From a bacterium (GTDB taxonomy: Bacteria; Bacillota_I; Bacilli_A; Izemoplasmatales; Izemoplasmataceae): DNA of 45,066 nucleotides. The notes beneath the pieces were generated by a model, which was given only the letters and a program-made list of their open reading frames with translations, did not search any database and had not been told where the DNA came from. The first letter of the stretch is position 1; every line of letters begins with the position of its first letter. Both the position numbers and the translations under genes were made by a program. This document shows, piece after piece, positions 17,299-25,750 of this stretch. The DNA is taken from positions 1-45,066 of the forward strand of contig JAGYML010000005.1 of assembly GCA_018400615.1 (NCBI GenBank). The letters are read 5' to 3'.

Positions 17299-17904
17299 AT
17301 GATTGATATTGGTCTGATTGTTATTGCGTATACCGTTGGAATGATACCGAATGCGTATTTTCTACAAGTATTTATAAATAAAGAAAGGCTTGGCTATGTA
17401 CGGTCTGATAAAGTAGGAGCATACAAGATATTGATTCATATCAAAGAGCCAGCATTTTTTCTGACGTTGTTGCTTGATTTACTCAAGGGTGCTGGAGTTG
17501 TTTTTCTTGCTCAGTGGTTGGGGACCTTTCCAGCCATGCCAGCGATTTTGTTGCTTACAGCCGTTATCGCAAGAAATTTCAATCTTGTTATCGGTATACG
17601 AAATGGTGTCGGCTTGAGTATTATCATTGGTGGATTGTTGGTACAAGCGCCACTGGTTATATTGATTTATGGTGTTGTCAGCTTGATTTTTTATATTGCA
17701 GTGCGCGACATGGATACATCAATGGCACTTGGAACGACAACGATCCCCATTACATTTGGACTCATGACTGAATCCCTGCTAACAATATTCATCGGATTTT
17801 TGATGGTTATCATAGTGTTTATACACAAGGCTCTTTACATAAGAGCTGCAGCTTTACGGACGAAATACATCGATTATAAAAGAGACAACCCTTTTGCTAA
17901 ATAG
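17299..17904 (+). CDS. Divergent PlsY-family membrane protein
   Basis: Membrane protein of 201 residues with the layout of the glycerol-3-phosphate acyltransferase PlsY: IPNAYFLQVF at the N-terminus, VGAYKI where PlsY has its GNxGATN loop, LLLDLLKGAGVVFLA matching the DxxKG segment, and a hydrophobic ARNFNLVIGIRNGVGLSII where PlsY has GHxFPxFxxFxGGKGVAT. The conserved His and the GGKG lysine/glycine pattern are changed, so acyltransferase activity is doubtful; a related membrane-lipid role or a repurposed fold is possible. It stands alone with its own promoter and terminator. A canonical PlsY would have to be encoded elsewhere. Confidence 0.65.
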   Translation: MIDIGLIVIAYTVGMIPNAYFLQVFINKERLGYVRSDKVGAYKILIHIKEPAFFLTLLLDLLKGAGVVFLAQWLGTFPAMPAILLLTAVIARNFNLVIGIRNGVGLSIIIGGLLVQAPLVILIYGVVSLIFYIAVRDMDTSMALGTTTIPITFGLMTESLLTIFIGFLMVIIVFIHKALYIRAAALRTKYIDYKRDNPFAK

Positions 17905-17912
17905 GGTAAATC

Positions 17913-17936
17913 AAAGCCGGGTTTCCGGCTTTTTTT
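17913..17936 (+). terminator. Intrinsic terminator
   Basis: AAAGCCGG (17913-17920) pairs with CCGGCTTT (17925-17932), followed by further T. Confidence 0.85.
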
Positions 17937-17964
17937 AATAATAAAGAAGTTGGTTGATTCAGAT

Positions 17965-17993
17965 TTGTTTAAAAGATTGACACACGGTATAAT
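17965..17993 (+). promoter_or_regulatory. Promoter for the 18.0-20.6 kb gene group
   Basis: -35 TTGTTT (17965-17970), 17-base spacer, -10 TATAAT (17988-17993). Confidence 0.6.
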
Positions 17994-18046
17994 GAATGTG
18001 TAGAAATCACTGATGCCTTTCTTGGTGAAGTTTGGAGAAAAAAGAG

Positions 18047-19021
18047 ATGAAGGATTATTCCAAAGCATTAAAAGGTGGCGCCGTTTATATAAAAGATGGC
18101 GATTATAAACAGATGCAATGCATTGGTTTCAGGGACCTTGCCAATGAGATGTCAGTCAATGAAAGTACAAGCTTTCCTACAGCGTCTGCAGGCAAAGTGT
18201 TTGTGGCTGTTGGTATTTTGAAGCTTGTGGAAAAGAATATTCTTAGTCTTGAAACCACGCTTGGTGAGCTCGTGGATTTTCAGTTGCATTCGATTGATCA
18301 AGAAGTTACGGTTTATCAGTTGTTAACCCATACTTCGGGAGTGCCTGATTATTTTGATGAAACCGTTATGGATGACTACAGTGACCTTTGGAAAAATTTT
18401 CCTAATTATAAGATAAGAACCTCTAAAGATCTGCTACCCCTGTTCGTGGATAAACCGATGGCGTATCCCAAGGGAGAGCGTTTTGCTTATAATGATTCAG
18501 GGTTTGTAATGCTTGGCTTGATTATTGAAGCCGTTACCGAAAAACCATTTGATGAATATCTCAGCGAAGTGCTTTTTAAGCCTCTGGACATGTCGAACAC
18601 CGGTTACTATGAACTGGACCGTTTACCTTCAAATTGTGCGAATGCCTACATATATGACGAGAAAAAAGAAACTTATTACATGAATATATACAGTGTGGAC
18701 GTCAAGGGAACCGGTGCCGGTGGTGCGTTTACCAGTGCGCTTGATATACAAAAATTTTGGGATGGATTACTGGGTGGCAAGCTATTGAAAGAAGAAACCC
18801 TCTCTTCCATGCTTGAAAGGCATGTTGATTTGGGTGATCATGGCTATGGTCTTGGTATCTGGTTGGATGCCTACAATCTTCCCTATTTCCAAGGTGTTGA
18901 CCCTGGAGTGACCTGCATGAGTTGGTGTCATCCCGGCAAACGACAATTCATTACCATCATGAGCAACTATCAAGATGACGTGTTTACTCTTTGCGACGAG
19001 TTGAAAAAAGCATTGTTATGA
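18047..19021 (+). CDS. Beta-lactamase-fold serine hydrolase (class C/PBP4* type)
   Basis: Serine hydrolase of 324 residues in the beta-lactamase/D-alanyl-D-alanine carboxypeptidase superfamily. The three motifs are present: SAGK (S47 to K50, the SxxK nucleophile), YND in FAYNDSGFVML (YxN), and HPGK near the C-terminus (the HxG/KTG position). No signal peptide is seen, so the enzyme appears cytoplasmic and is more likely an esterase or peptidase than an antibiotic-resistance enzyme. ATG 18047 is chosen because GGAG lies nine bases upstream; the earlier TTG at 18032 overlaps that site. It is followed closely by three same-strand genes. Confidence 0.85.
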   Translation: MKDYSKALKGGAVYIKDGDYKQMQCIGFRDLANEMSVNESTSFPTASAGKVFVAVGILKLVEKNILSLETTLGELVDFQLHSIDQEVTVYQLLTHTSGVPDYFDETVMDDYSDLWKNFPNYKIRTSKDLLPLFVDKPMAYPKGERFAYNDSGFVMLGLIIEAVTEKPFDEYLSEVLFKPLDMSNTGYYELDRLPSNCANAYIYDEKKETYYMNIYSVDVKGTGAGGAFTSALDIQKFWDGLLGGKLLKEETLSSMLERHVDLGDHGYGLGIWLDAYNLPYFQGVDPGVTCMSWCHPGKRQFITIMSNYQDDVFTLCDELKKALL

Positions 19022-19056
19022 ACCCTTTTTGAAATTAATGGAGGAATCCATGTCCC

Positions 19057-19569
19057 ATGTCACGCGCACATGAGATATACATGACGTATGAAGGAGTGGT
19101 TTATGCAGTGCTTTACAATAGATTCTTAAGGATTGCCAAAACGTTGAACGAAGAATTGAATATAACCCCGTTGCTTTATGGGTCACTGGGTCTGGAAAGA
19201 GCTTCAAACATTTCATTTGATCCACAGGATATAGACATTCTTGTACCAAAAAGGTATCTGAATGGCGAACTTTGGTTGACGTTAAAGGAAACCTTGGAAA
19301 ACATTGGTTATACGCTTGTTGACTTGGAAGAACATGCGTTTTCGAAACAAGCCGTCATGATAGGCATCGCAACCATTGAAGATTTATATCCCTTTGCGGA
19401 AATAGATTACACTGAATTAAGTGTCGTTGATAACGAGGGCATTAAGTACAAGGTGTTGGATTTAAATGATTATCTGAAGGTTTATAACCAGTCTTTGAAA
19501 GATGGCTACAGAAAAACCAAGAATAAACAGGATCAGGATAAGATAGACAAAATCAAGACCTTATTATAA
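19057..19569 (+). CDS. Nucleotidyltransferase-fold protein
   Basis: Protein of 170 residues with the minimal nucleotidyltransferase pattern: LLYGSLGLER (GS at 42-43) then DPQDIDILVP with the metal-binding D58-x-D60. An acidic third position (FAEID) follows. The C-terminal Lys-rich tail is unremarkable. The start is uncertain: GGAGG at 19040-19044 lies ideally for an out-of-frame ATG at 19050 that would encode only seven codons, while ATG 19057 is 12 bases from it. The substrate is unknown. Confidence 0.65.
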   Translation: MSRAHEIYMTYEGVVYAVLYNRFLRIAKTLNEELNITPLLYGSLGLERASNISFDPQDIDILVPKRYLNGELWLTLKETLENIGYTLVDLEEHAFSKQAVMIGIATIEDLYPFAEIDYTELSVVDNEGIKYKVLDLNDYLKVYNQSLKDGYRKTKNKQDQDKIDKIKTLL

Positions 19570-19589
19570 AGAACTGCTGGAGGTATACA

Positions 19590-20060
19590 ATGAATGAGGA
19601 AACCCTGAACGAAAGATTTGAATATTGGAAGACAGTATTGAGATTGAAAGACAGTTGGGATGTCAAGATGGAATTGGTTGACGATTCTTCATTCAATAAG
19701 ACAGGCGATTTCAGAGTGGATCCCGATGATAGAAAAGCCGTGTTATTGATTAATACAAAGAATCCTTACACCCTCAACCTGGAAGAAGTCATAGTCCATG
19801 AATTATTGCATCTCAAACTTTATCCGCTCGACCAGGTGACTGAAGGCTTGATAGAATCACATTATGAAGAAGGCACGAATGCCAAAGATTTTGCGACTTC
19901 TCAGTTCATGACCACGCTTGAACAGACCGTAGCTGAACTGACCAAATGCTTTTTACTGATGCATGGCAAAGACAAGAAGCTGTCATTTGGCAGGGTTGAA
20001 AAGCATGCAAGTTTCAATGAACTTTACAAGGATTTGAAACCATATAACAATGAGGATTGA
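19590..20060 (+). CDS. Putative zinc metallopeptidase (HExxH)
   Basis: Cytosolic protein of 156 residues with an HELLH zinc motif (H70, E71, H74) at the end of a helix preceded by a beta strand (KAVLLINTK), and glutamates at 111 and 116 that could be the third ligand. This layout resembles small SprT-like or phage-type metallopeptidases, but I cannot assign a family. GGAGG lies eight bases before the start codon. It sits between the nucleotidyltransferase-fold gene and a small membrane protein gene. Confidence 0.6.
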   Translation: MNEETLNERFEYWKTVLRLKDSWDVKMELVDDSSFNKTGDFRVDPDDRKAVLLINTKNPYTLNLEEVIVHELLHLKLYPLDQVTEGLIESHYEEGTNAKDFATSQFMTTLEQTVAELTKCFLLMHGKDKKLSFGRVEKHASFNELYKDLKPYNNED

Positions 20061-20068
20061 ATAAGTGA

Positions 20069-20554
20069 ATGGAATTAACCAATATTAGGAGGGATAAAAT
20101 CAAGAAACTGATGGAAGCACCAATTCTAATCGTGCCGCTTGTCATTTTTCTATTCTCAACGATTTTACCATTTTATCAAGGAGAAGGGGTTGAAACTTCG
20201 CTCATCTTGCAAGAGCCAATTGGGCTTGGAGGCATTTCAGGGACCCTTTTCCTCATCACATTCATGGGGCTTTTGGGAACAAAGTTCTATCACATAAAAA
20301 GCCCGGTTTTTTTGGCACTTGGCAAAGGGCTTTATGTGAGTTACGCCACACTGGCTCTATTGATGCTTGTGCAAGCTGTTTTGATGAACGGTGCTCCGAT
20401 GTTTGGGGCCGGGTCAACAGCCACACCCGGCATTGGAATGGTACTTGGATTCGTAGGGGTCGCATTATCGTATGGCGCACTTATCTACCTTGTAGGCTTA
20501 CCCTATATCAAGGCTATCAGGGAAGAAGTCCATCAGGCATCACAAAAAAGGTGA
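20069..20554 (+). CDS. Small membrane protein of unknown function
   Basis: Protein of 161 residues with four hydrophobic helices and a Gly-rich loop (APMFGAGSTATPGIG) before the last one. I recognise no family. The ATG at 20069 has only a weak upstream ribosome binding site, eight bases after the metallopeptidase stop, suggesting translational coupling. Its stop codon is inside the terminator stem. Confidence 0.6.
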   Translation: MELTNIRRDKIKKLMEAPILIVPLVIFLFSTILPFYQGEGVETSLILQEPIGLGGISGTLFLITFMGLLGTKFYHIKSPVFLALGKGLYVSYATLALLMLVQAVLMNGAPMFGAGSTATPGIGMVLGFVGVALSYGALIYLVGLPYIKAIREEVHQASQKR

Positions 20555-20578
20555 ATCACTACAGATTCACCTTTTTTT
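20545..20578. terminator. Terminator between the convergent membrane-protein and nadB genes
   Basis: AAAAAGGTGAATC (20545-20557) pairs with GATTCACCTTTTT (20564-20576), followed by T. The A-run makes it usable from the minus strand too, where it follows the nad operon. Confidence 0.85.
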
Positions 20579-20622
20579 GAGAAGGGTAATTTTCTTTTTG
20601 TCATAGCTATTTAGATACTTAA

Positions 20623-22119
20623 TCAATCTATACGGAAATGACACCCGATACTTTTGGGACGCTTCAAGGCATCCCTGACTATACTCAGGGACACGTCTAG
20701 CATGTTCAAGGTTTCGTAGTAACGTTTGGTATGATTGGGGTAGCGAATCAATGTATCATAAAGGCCTTTAAGTTCCTTATTGGCTTTTTCAAGACCATGC
20801 TTCCTTCTAACTATGCCAACGTGTTCTTCCATGATGGAGCGAATTTTTTTTCGCACGGGTCCATAGTGGTAACTGGCCGCCTGTCCATAGTTGAAAACGG
20901 GTGCCTGGGTTTCAGTGTGAACCATTGAATTGATTGTATTTGCGATGCGTCTTCCAAATACGACGCACTCCAACAGTGAATTGCTGGCGAGACGGTTTGC
21001 CCCATGCACACCTGTGGATGCACATTCACCAAGTGCGAACAAATGGTTTATATCGGTTTCTCCGTGTAGATTTGTCTTTATGCCACCAATGTTGAAGTGT
21101 TCTACCGGGGCAATGGGAATGAGATCCTTCCCAAGACCGTAACCGCGGGTTTCAAGTTCTTTTTGGATGGTAGGAAAACGTTGTTTCAAATAGTGTGAAT
21201 CGAGGTGGCGCGTATCGAGAAAGACATGGTCACTCCAGGTATCATACATTTCCCTGTGGATGCCTTGAGAGACGATATCTCTGGGCGCGAGATCCGCATT
21301 TTCATGGTATTTTTCCATGAAGGCTTCGCCCTTCATGTTTTTTAACACGGCGCCTTCACCGCGGACAGCCTCGGAAATCAAAAAGCGTCTGCCTTCTGGA
21401 TTTTCCGGATCGAAAAAAGCAGTGGGATGGAACTGTACGAACGCCATTTTTTCAATCGTCGTCCCAGCGCGTTTGGCCATGGCGATGCCATCACCAGTGG
21501 CAATCGGTGGGTTGGTGCTTGCGGCGTAGACTGAACCGATGCCTCCGGTAGCGACGATGATATTGGAAGCTGAAAACAGAACAGTATTGTTGGATTCATC
21601 AAGCGCGCTTAGTCCTTGGACCTCTCCGTTATCAACAGCGAGGTCGATGGCCATGGTCTGTTCGAAGATTCTTATGTTTTTACGTTGTTTGACTTCTTTT
21701 TGCAAGGCGTTCATGATGTCCTTGCCAGTGGCGTCTCCACCACTGTGAAGGACTCTTGAAGTACTGTGTCCGCCTTCAAGGGTAGTCAGGAACCCTCCGG
21801 ATGCGTCCTTGTCGAATTGGACCCCCTCTTTAAGCAACAGCTCGATGTTTTCATGGGCCTCATTGACGAGACACTTTACCGCGTCCATATCATTCAGATG
21901 GTGGCCGGCTGTAAGAGTATCTTCAATATGGGCTTCAAGTAAAGCTTTTTCATGCTTCATTTCAGCGGCAATGCCACCTTGGGCAAGTCTGGAGTTCGAT
22001 TCCTTCAAAGCGGTTTTCACAAGCAAAATGACCGATTTGTCCGGGTCAAGCAGTAAAGCGGTATAAAGGCCTGAAAGGCCGGCTCCGACAATGACAGTAT
22101 CAGCATGTTCATGTCTCAT
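20623..22119 (-). CDS. nadB: L-aspartate oxidase
   Basis: Flavoenzyme of 498 residues that oxidises L-aspartate to iminoaspartate, the first step of de novo NAD synthesis. The FAD dinucleotide-binding motif VIVGAGLSGLYTA lies at 9-21, NSRLAQGGIAAE and HSGGDATG are family signatures, and VRGEGAVL plus GANRLASNSLLE close the FAD fold. In anaerobes this family can use fumarate rather than oxygen as electron acceptor. It overlaps nadA by ATGA and is the last gene of nadC-nadA-nadB. No truncation is seen. Confidence 0.95.
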   Translation of the reverse strand: MRHEHADTVIVGAGLSGLYTALLLDPDKSVILLVKTALKESNSRLAQGGIAAEMKHEKALLEAHIEDTLTAGHHLNDMDAVKCLVNEAHENIELLLKEGVQFDKDASGGFLTTLEGGHSTSRVLHSGGDATGKDIMNALQKEVKQRKNIRIFEQTMAIDLAVDNGEVQGLSALDESNNTVLFSASNIIVATGGIGSVYAASTNPPIATGDGIAMAKRAGTTIEKMAFVQFHPTAFFDPENPEGRRFLISEAVRGEGAVLKNMKGEAFMEKYHENADLAPRDIVSQGIHREMYDTWSDHVFLDTRHLDSHYLKQRFPTIQKELETRGYGLGKDLIPIAPVEHFNIGGIKTNLHGETDINHLFALGECASTGVHGANRLASNSLLECVVFGRRIANTINSMVHTETQAPVFNYGQAASYHYGPVRKKIRSIMEEHVGIVRRKHGLEKANKELKGLYDTLIRYPNHTKRYYETLNMLDVSLSIVRDALKRPKSIGCHFRID

Positions 22120-23030
22120 TGTCGACTGAGTTCCATCATCAAATCAATGGCCTTTTTCGCGTCTTTCATGATGGACTCTTCCACCTCGATTTCATGGGTG
22201 TTGTCCCGCAAGGCTTCATAGACGGTTTGAAGGTCGGTCTTTTTCATGTTTCGACACTTAAGGTCTTCGCTTAGAACCGTGAAACGCTTATCCGGGGCTT
22301 CTTTTTTCATCTGGTGAAGAAGGCCCTTTTCAGTACCAACGATGTAGTGTGCATGGTTGCTTTCTTTGGCAAAGTTGATAAGGCCACTTGTGCCACCAAC
22401 ATAATCGGCTTCATCGATAACGGAGAGCGGGGCTTCGGGATGGACGATGAGCGCGGCATCCGGGTAGGCTTTACGCATGGCATCCACGTCTTTGAGGGTG
22501 AGGTTGTTGTGGATGCAGCAAAATCCCGGCCAGACTTCCATGTCAAGATTGTAAGCTCGCCTGACATAGCTGCCAAGATTCTTATCAGGGACGTAAAGCA
22601 GGGGGTCATTCTTGAAGTGATCAATGACGCGTTCAAAATTCGAACTGGTTACGCATACGTCACTCAAGGCTTTGACGCTTGCAGTGGAGTTTACATAACA
22701 AATGACTTTGCGTTCCGGGTTTTCCTGCTTGTAGGTCTTCAATTGTTCATGGGTGATTGTGTCCGCCATCGGACAGCCGGCGTCGGCTGCGGGTAGAAGC
22801 ACGGTTTTCTCAGGGGAGAGAATCTTTGCGGTTTCCGCCATGAAGTGTACCCCGCAAAACACAATGGTTTTGGCATCCGTCTGACTTGCGGTGACGCTCA
22901 GTTTATAGGAATCCCCGACTACATCGGCGATGTCTTGAACTTCGGGTGGTTGATAATAATGCGCAAGTATGATTGCCTTGCGGTCCTTTTTAAGATGTTT
23001 GATTTCTTTAATGAGGGTTGCGTTATTCAT
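22116..23030 (-). CDS. nadA: Quinolinate synthase
   Basis: Condenses iminoaspartate with dihydroxyacetone phosphate to quinolinate on an oxygen-sensitive [4Fe-4S] cluster. 304 residues, the usual length. The cluster cysteines are visible as C86 (ADAGCPMAD), C171 or C172 (WPGFCCIHNN) and C259 (EDLKCRNM). AHYYQPPEVQDIADVVGDS near the N-terminus binds substrate. It overlaps nadC by eight bases and nadB by four. Confidence 0.96.
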   Translation of the reverse strand: MNNATLIKEIKHLKKDRKAIILAHYYQPPEVQDIADVVGDSYKLSVTASQTDAKTIVFCGVHFMAETAKILSPEKTVLLPAADAGCPMADTITHEQLKTYKQENPERKVICYVNSTASVKALSDVCVTSSNFERVIDHFKNDPLLYVPDKNLGSYVRRAYNLDMEVWPGFCCIHNNLTLKDVDAMRKAYPDAALIVHPEAPLSVIDEADYVGGTSGLINFAKESNHAHYIVGTEKGLLHQMKKEAPDKRFTVLSEDLKCRNMKKTDLQTVYEALRDNTHEIEVEESIMKDAKKAIDLMMELSRQ

Positions 23031-23862
23031 GGGTGTCCTCCTCGAATTTCAGACTGATATCGAAAGCGGAAACCGAGTGTGTCAACGCCCCTACAGAGAT
23101 AGCATCTACACCGGTATCGGCGACACTTGAGACGCGCTCGAGGGTCATGTTGCCACTCGCTTCCAAGAACTTGTTTTTCCGGTTCATCTCTACACATGCG
23201 CGCATGGTGTTTAAATCCATGTTATCAAGCATGATGCGATCTGCATCGGTCTTCAAGGCCTCTTTGAACTGTTCGATGGATTCGACTTCAATTTCGATTT
23301 CCTTGCCTTTGCCTACATAATCTCTGGCAGTCTTCACGGCGTTTTGAATGTTGCCGGCCGCACTGATGTGGTTGTCCTTAATCATGACCATGTCGGAAAG
23401 TGAGAACCTGTGGTTGACACCGCCTCCGTCCTTCACGGCGCGTTTGTCAAGCATGCGTAGGTTCGGCAGTGTTTTGCGTGTGTCATAGATCTTGCAGTCA
23501 GTGTCCCTTACGGCGTCCGTGAATTGTCGTGTCATGGTCGCGATGCCCGACATTCTCTGCAAAATATTGAGTGCGGTACGTTCGCCTTTCAGGATCGAGG
23601 CTGTTTTGCCCTTGATGGTGGCGAGTTTCTCTCCTTTTTTAACAAGAGATCCGTTATCGACCATCATGGACATCTCTATGGATGCATCCACCTGTTTCAA
23701 GACTGCTTCGAATATATCAAGTCCCGATACAGTGCCTTCAGCCTTGGCAATTAAGTAAGCCTTTGATTGTTGTGATGTGAATAGCGCGTCCGTAGTCACA
23801 TCGCCATCAGGCATGTCCTCAATCAATGCATTTTCAATGATCAATCTTAACCATTTATCCAT
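23023..23862 (-). CDS. nadC: Quinolinate phosphoribosyltransferase
   Basis: Converts quinolinate and PRPP to nicotinate mononucleotide. 279 residues. Family motifs include EDMPDGDVTTDALF, KGERTALNILQRMSGIAT, DTRKTLPNLRMLDKRAV and HRFSLSDMVMIKDNH. I place the start at ATG 23862, eight bases after AAAGGA; the upstream in-frame ATG at 23871 abuts that site. First gene of the nadC-nadA-nadB operon. Confidence 0.95.
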   Translation of the reverse strand: MDKWLRLIIENALIEDMPDGDVTTDALFTSQQSKAYLIAKAEGTVSGLDIFEAVLKQVDASIEMSMMVDNGSLVKKGEKLATIKGKTASILKGERTALNILQRMSGIATMTRQFTDAVRDTDCKIYDTRKTLPNLRMLDKRAVKDGGGVNHRFSLSDMVMIKDNHISAAGNIQNAVKTARDYVGKGKEIEIEVESIEQFKEALKTDADRIMLDNMDLNTMRACVEMNRKNKFLEASGNMTLERVSSVADTGVDAISVGALTHSVSAFDISLKFEEDTHE

Positions 23863-23896
23863 GTTTATCATCCTTTAACAAGTATTCTCAAGAAAA

Positions 23897-23934
23897 ATCC
23901 ATAGGTAAGTATGGATTGGACTTCAATTATAGCA
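23897..23934 (-). promoter_or_regulatory. nad operon promoter and inverted repeat
   Basis: Minus-strand extended -10 TGCTATAAT (23926-23934). Between it and nadC is the inverted repeat ATCCATA-N6-TATGGAT (23897-23903 and 23910-23916), positioned as an operator downstream of the start site; a niacin/NAD-responsive repressor is one possibility. No terminator for the ABC genes is apparent in 23935-24022. Confidence 0.5.
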
Positions 23935-24022
23935 TACAGTCGGGCTGTTATTATAATTAGGAGAGAAAAAGTCATGGATTATTTGTAACTTCTCTATAGT
24001 CATCATGGCTTTTGGGTGGGGC

Positions 24023-25750
24023 TCATGTGGTCTTCAATTGATTTTGAACAAGGCCTGCATAGAGACCTTGTTGATTCATCAAATCATTATGGGATCCTTG
24101 TTCGACGATGCGTCCTTTATCCACCACAAATATGGTATCGACGTGTTTGATGGTGGAAAGTCGGTGAGCGATAATCAGGGAGGTCTTGTTTTTCATCAAC
24201 CTCACCAGGGCTTGTTGAATGATTTTTTCACTGGTGTTGTCAAGCGCACTGGTGGCCTCGTCCAAAAGAAGGATGGGGGCATCTTTCAAGATGGCGCGTG
24301 CAATCGCTATGCGTTGTCTCTGACCGCCTGAAAGGGTTGCGCCATTTTCACCTATCACGGTGTCATACCCGTCTTTCAATGATTTAATGAATTGGTGTGC
24401 GTTTGCGGCTTTGGCCGCTTCCACAATGCTTTCATAATCCTTGTCCAAAGACCCATAGGCAATGTTTTCCTTTACCGTGCCCTCGAATACGTGGGCGTCC
24501 TGAGGCACGTAGCTGATGTGTTTACGGATTTCTTTGAGAGTGAAGGCATTGGCGTTTTCGCCGCTTAAGCCCATTGACCCGGATTTTACTTGATGGAATT
24601 GAAGCAAGACTTTGAATACGGTGGATTTACCGCCTCCCGATGGGCCTACGAGGGCCGCTGATCTCCCCTGTTCAAGTGTTAGGGAGATGCCGTCCAGGAC
24701 ATTTGTCTTGTCATAGGAGAAGACGACATTTTCCATTGCAAGTGCGACTTGTTTTGAAGGGGTAGAGGGATCAAACTCGTGATACGTGGGTTCTTCTTCT
24801 TCATCCAGTGTTTCAAATACACGCTCGCCTGCGGCGAGTGAGGACTGCAGGTTGGAAATGAAGGTGCCAAGGCCGCGAATCAATGTGGTGACACCGTTTT
24901 GAAGCTGGACGATGGCGACGATGACCCCGACACTCGTCATGCCTTTTAAGACGAGGTAGGCACCAAATCCCGTGAGACCGATGAAACTGCCAAAACCAAA
25001 TAAGGTATTGAGTCCATCGATGGAAGCTTGTTTGTTGATTTTGTCTTTGGAATAGGCGTAGACGTCTTCGTTGCTGGAGACGAACTTATCCAGTATCAGG
25101 TTTTGAATGTTGAATATGCGAATGACTCGGATGCCCGATATGATGTTGCTGAGTTTAGTATTGAGGATACCCAGGTGTTTTTGCACATTTCTTGAAACCC
25201 GTCTTAAGCGTTTTGCATATAGTGTGTTGAACACATAGGAAAAACTGGCGCTTAAGACAGCTACGAGGGCGAGTCGCCATTCGATATAGAACATGACGAT
25301 ACCGGTACCCAGACCGGTAATCAGATTGACCATGAATCGTAGAAGGTGCTCAGTGTAGGCACGTTCCATCTCGGCGATGTCATTGGTGAGGCGCGAAGAT
25401 ATTTCCGCGCTGTGGCTGCTTTTGAAATAGGGAATGGGAAGTTTGGTAAGTTTATTAAAGGCTTTTTTTCGGATGAAACCGGTCGTATGTACCGTGGCTT
25501 TCAGTGCCAGATAGGAAAACAGGGGAAAAAGCATGAACATGACAGAAGCAAAAATGAGATACCCGGTGATGTTGTCAATGGCGGCTGAAAAATCACCGGT
25601 TTCAAGCGTATCAAAGAGGGTAAGGAACATGAGGGCTATTTGCGTCTGGAATAAAAACATCGCTCCGCTCATGCCGATGACGCCGATTACATATATTTTT
25701 CTGACACCTTTCATGGCATCAAAGATACGTCTAAAGGTTTTCTTTTTCAT
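24023..25750 (-). CDS. ABC exporter half-transporter (second of a pair)
   Basis: Fused membrane/ATPase exporter subunit of 575 residues: six-helix type I exporter domain (about 1-310), then the nucleotide-binding domain with Walker A GPSGGGKST, signature LSGGQRQRIAIARAIL and Walker B ILLLDEATSALD, with a His switch in IIAHRLST. ATG 25750 is chosen because AAAGGAG lies nine bases upstream; the earlier ATG at 25783 has none. It overlaps the preceding subunit by 20 bases, indicating a heterodimeric exporter of the lipid/multidrug type. Cargo unknown. Confidence 0.9.
   Translation of the reverse strand: MKKKTFRRIFDAMKGVRKIYVIGVIGMSGAMFLFQTQIALMFLTLFDTLETGDFSAAIDNITGYLIFASVMFMLFPLFSYLALKATVHTTGFIRKKAFNKLTKLPIPYFKSSHSAEISSRLTNDIAEMERAYTEHLLRFMVNLITGLGTGIVMFYIEWRLALVAVLSASFSYVFNTLYAKRLRRVSRNVQKHLGILNTKLSNIISGIRVIRIFNIQNLILDKFVSSNEDVYAYSKDKINKQASIDGLNTLFGFGSFIGLTGFGAYLVLKGMTSVGVIVAIVQLQNGVTTLIRGLGTFISNLQSSLAAGERVFETLDEEEEPTYHEFDPSTPSKQVALAMENVVFSYDKTNVLDGISLTLEQGRSAALVGPSGGGKSTVFKVLLQFHQVKSGSMGLSGENANAFTLKEIRKHISYVPQDAHVFEGTVKENIAYGSLDKDYESIVEAAKAANAHQFIKSLKDGYDTVIGENGATLSGGQRQRIAIARAILKDAPILLLDEATSALDNTSEKIIQQALVRLMKNKTSLIIAHRLSTIKHVDTIFVVDKGRIVEQGSHNDLMNQQGLYAGLVQNQLKTT

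Noticed and set aside
18047-19021. Antibiotic-resistance beta-lactamase
   Set aside because: No export signal and the general SxxK/YxN hydrolase pattern fit esterases or peptidases better.
22314-22796. 160-codon open frame antisense to nadA
   Set aside because: It mirrors conserved nadA codons and has no family features.
23863-24022. Riboswitch or terminator between the ABC exporter genes and nadC
   Set aside because: Only the promoter and a short inverted repeat are seen; no stable hairpin with a T-run and no known aptamer pattern.
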